A stretch of 6,231 nucleotides of DNA from Alphaproteobacteria bacterium (GTDB lineage Bacteria; Pseudomonadota; Alphaproteobacteria; Micavibrionales; Micavibrionaceae), in contig JAUICS010000087.1 of assembly GCA_030427765.1 (NCBI GenBank), positions 1 to 6,231 of the forward strand. Direction: 5' to 3'. Each line of letters starts with the position of its first letter. Position 1 is the first letter of the stretch. Below the pieces are notes generated by a model, which was given only the letters and a program-made list of their open reading frames with translations, made no database searches and was not told where the DNA came from. Shown in pieces: positions 6,101-6,231 of the stretch. Position numbers and translations under genes: made by a program.

Positions 6101-6231
6101 GGTAAGCCAGGCAGCGGTACTCGGCGCCTCTCGCGACTATTCATTCGCTTCCGCGAATCTCGATTCCTACCGCGCGCTCGGGCCCACGACCGTGCTCGCC
6201 GCACGTGGGTCGGTTTGTGCAACGTCCGATG
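6101..6231. other. Sequence unlike the rest of the window, after an abrupt junction
   Basis: Beyond about 6100 the RF3 coding sequence stops and base composition changes: by my count 72 of the last 111 bases (6121-6231) are G or C, about 65%, well above the suf region. No inverted repeat or insertion-sequence end is visible at the junction. A misassembled or chimeric end is the simplest explanation; a true rearrangement is possible. Confidence 0.6.
6102..6231 (+). CDS. Partial open frame, possibly outer-membrane beta-barrel protein
   Basis: The plus-strand frame beginning GTA at 6102 is open to the window edge (43 codons) and uses G/C-rich third positions. It reads A-S-R-D-Y-S-F-A-S-A-N-L-D-S-Y-R-A-L-G-P-T-T-V-L-A-A-R-G-S-V with alternating polar/apolar residues. 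This resembles barrel strands of Omp85/TamA-type surface proteins. The piece is too short to be sure, and another plus frame is also open. It has no start codon here because it is cut by the junction. Confidence 0.3.

Overview
The window holds most of a SUF iron-sulfur cluster assembly operon on the minus strand. Read in transcription order (right to left) it contains an Rrf2/IscR-type regulator (5342-4878), sufB (4859-3387), an unassigned 117-residue gene (3387-3034), sufC (3047-2301), sufD (2301-952) and the first part of sufS, which leaves the window at base 1. The genes are tightly packed, with 1 to 14 base overlaps from sufB to sufD. Moderate GC content, the regulator-sufB-C-D-S order and the protein sequences suggest an alphaproteobacterium; this is an inference and I cannot name a genus.

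The main surprise is at the sufS end. About 415 bases lie between sufD and the SufS homology. They form a compact element with inverted-repeat ends that can fold into hairpins, and they encode a DUF559 (Vsr-like/PD-(D/E)XK nuclease-related) domain. That reading frame has no stop codon and runs straight into SufS, so the predicted product is a DUF559-SufS fusion (871 down to base 1, 290 residues visible). A 6-base direct repeat (GGATTA) borders the element. Removing one copy plus the element (421 bases) joins an ATG at 968, inside the end of sufD, in frame to SufS. This looks like the original sufS start, so the element probably inserted into the 5' end of sufS and now supplies its start codon and ribosome binding site.

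The regulator gene is preceded by a perfect 10-base inverted repeat almost touching its ATG, a likely operator for autoregulation of the operon. A related, weaker copy lies about 53 bases further upstream.

The right part holds a 66-residue gene of unknown function on the plus strand (5501-5701). It converges on the 3' end of prfC (release factor 3) on the minus strand (5702 to about 6100). RF3 homology stops abruptly near 6100. The remaining roughly 130 bases are much richer in GC and carry an unrelated plus-strand open frame, so this end is either a true breakpoint or an assembly/library chimera.

Functionally, SufB, SufC and SufD form the scaffold complex on which clusters are built, SufS supplies sulfur from cysteine, and the Rrf2 protein probably senses cluster status. 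The 117-residue protein is translationally embedded in this set but its role is unknown.
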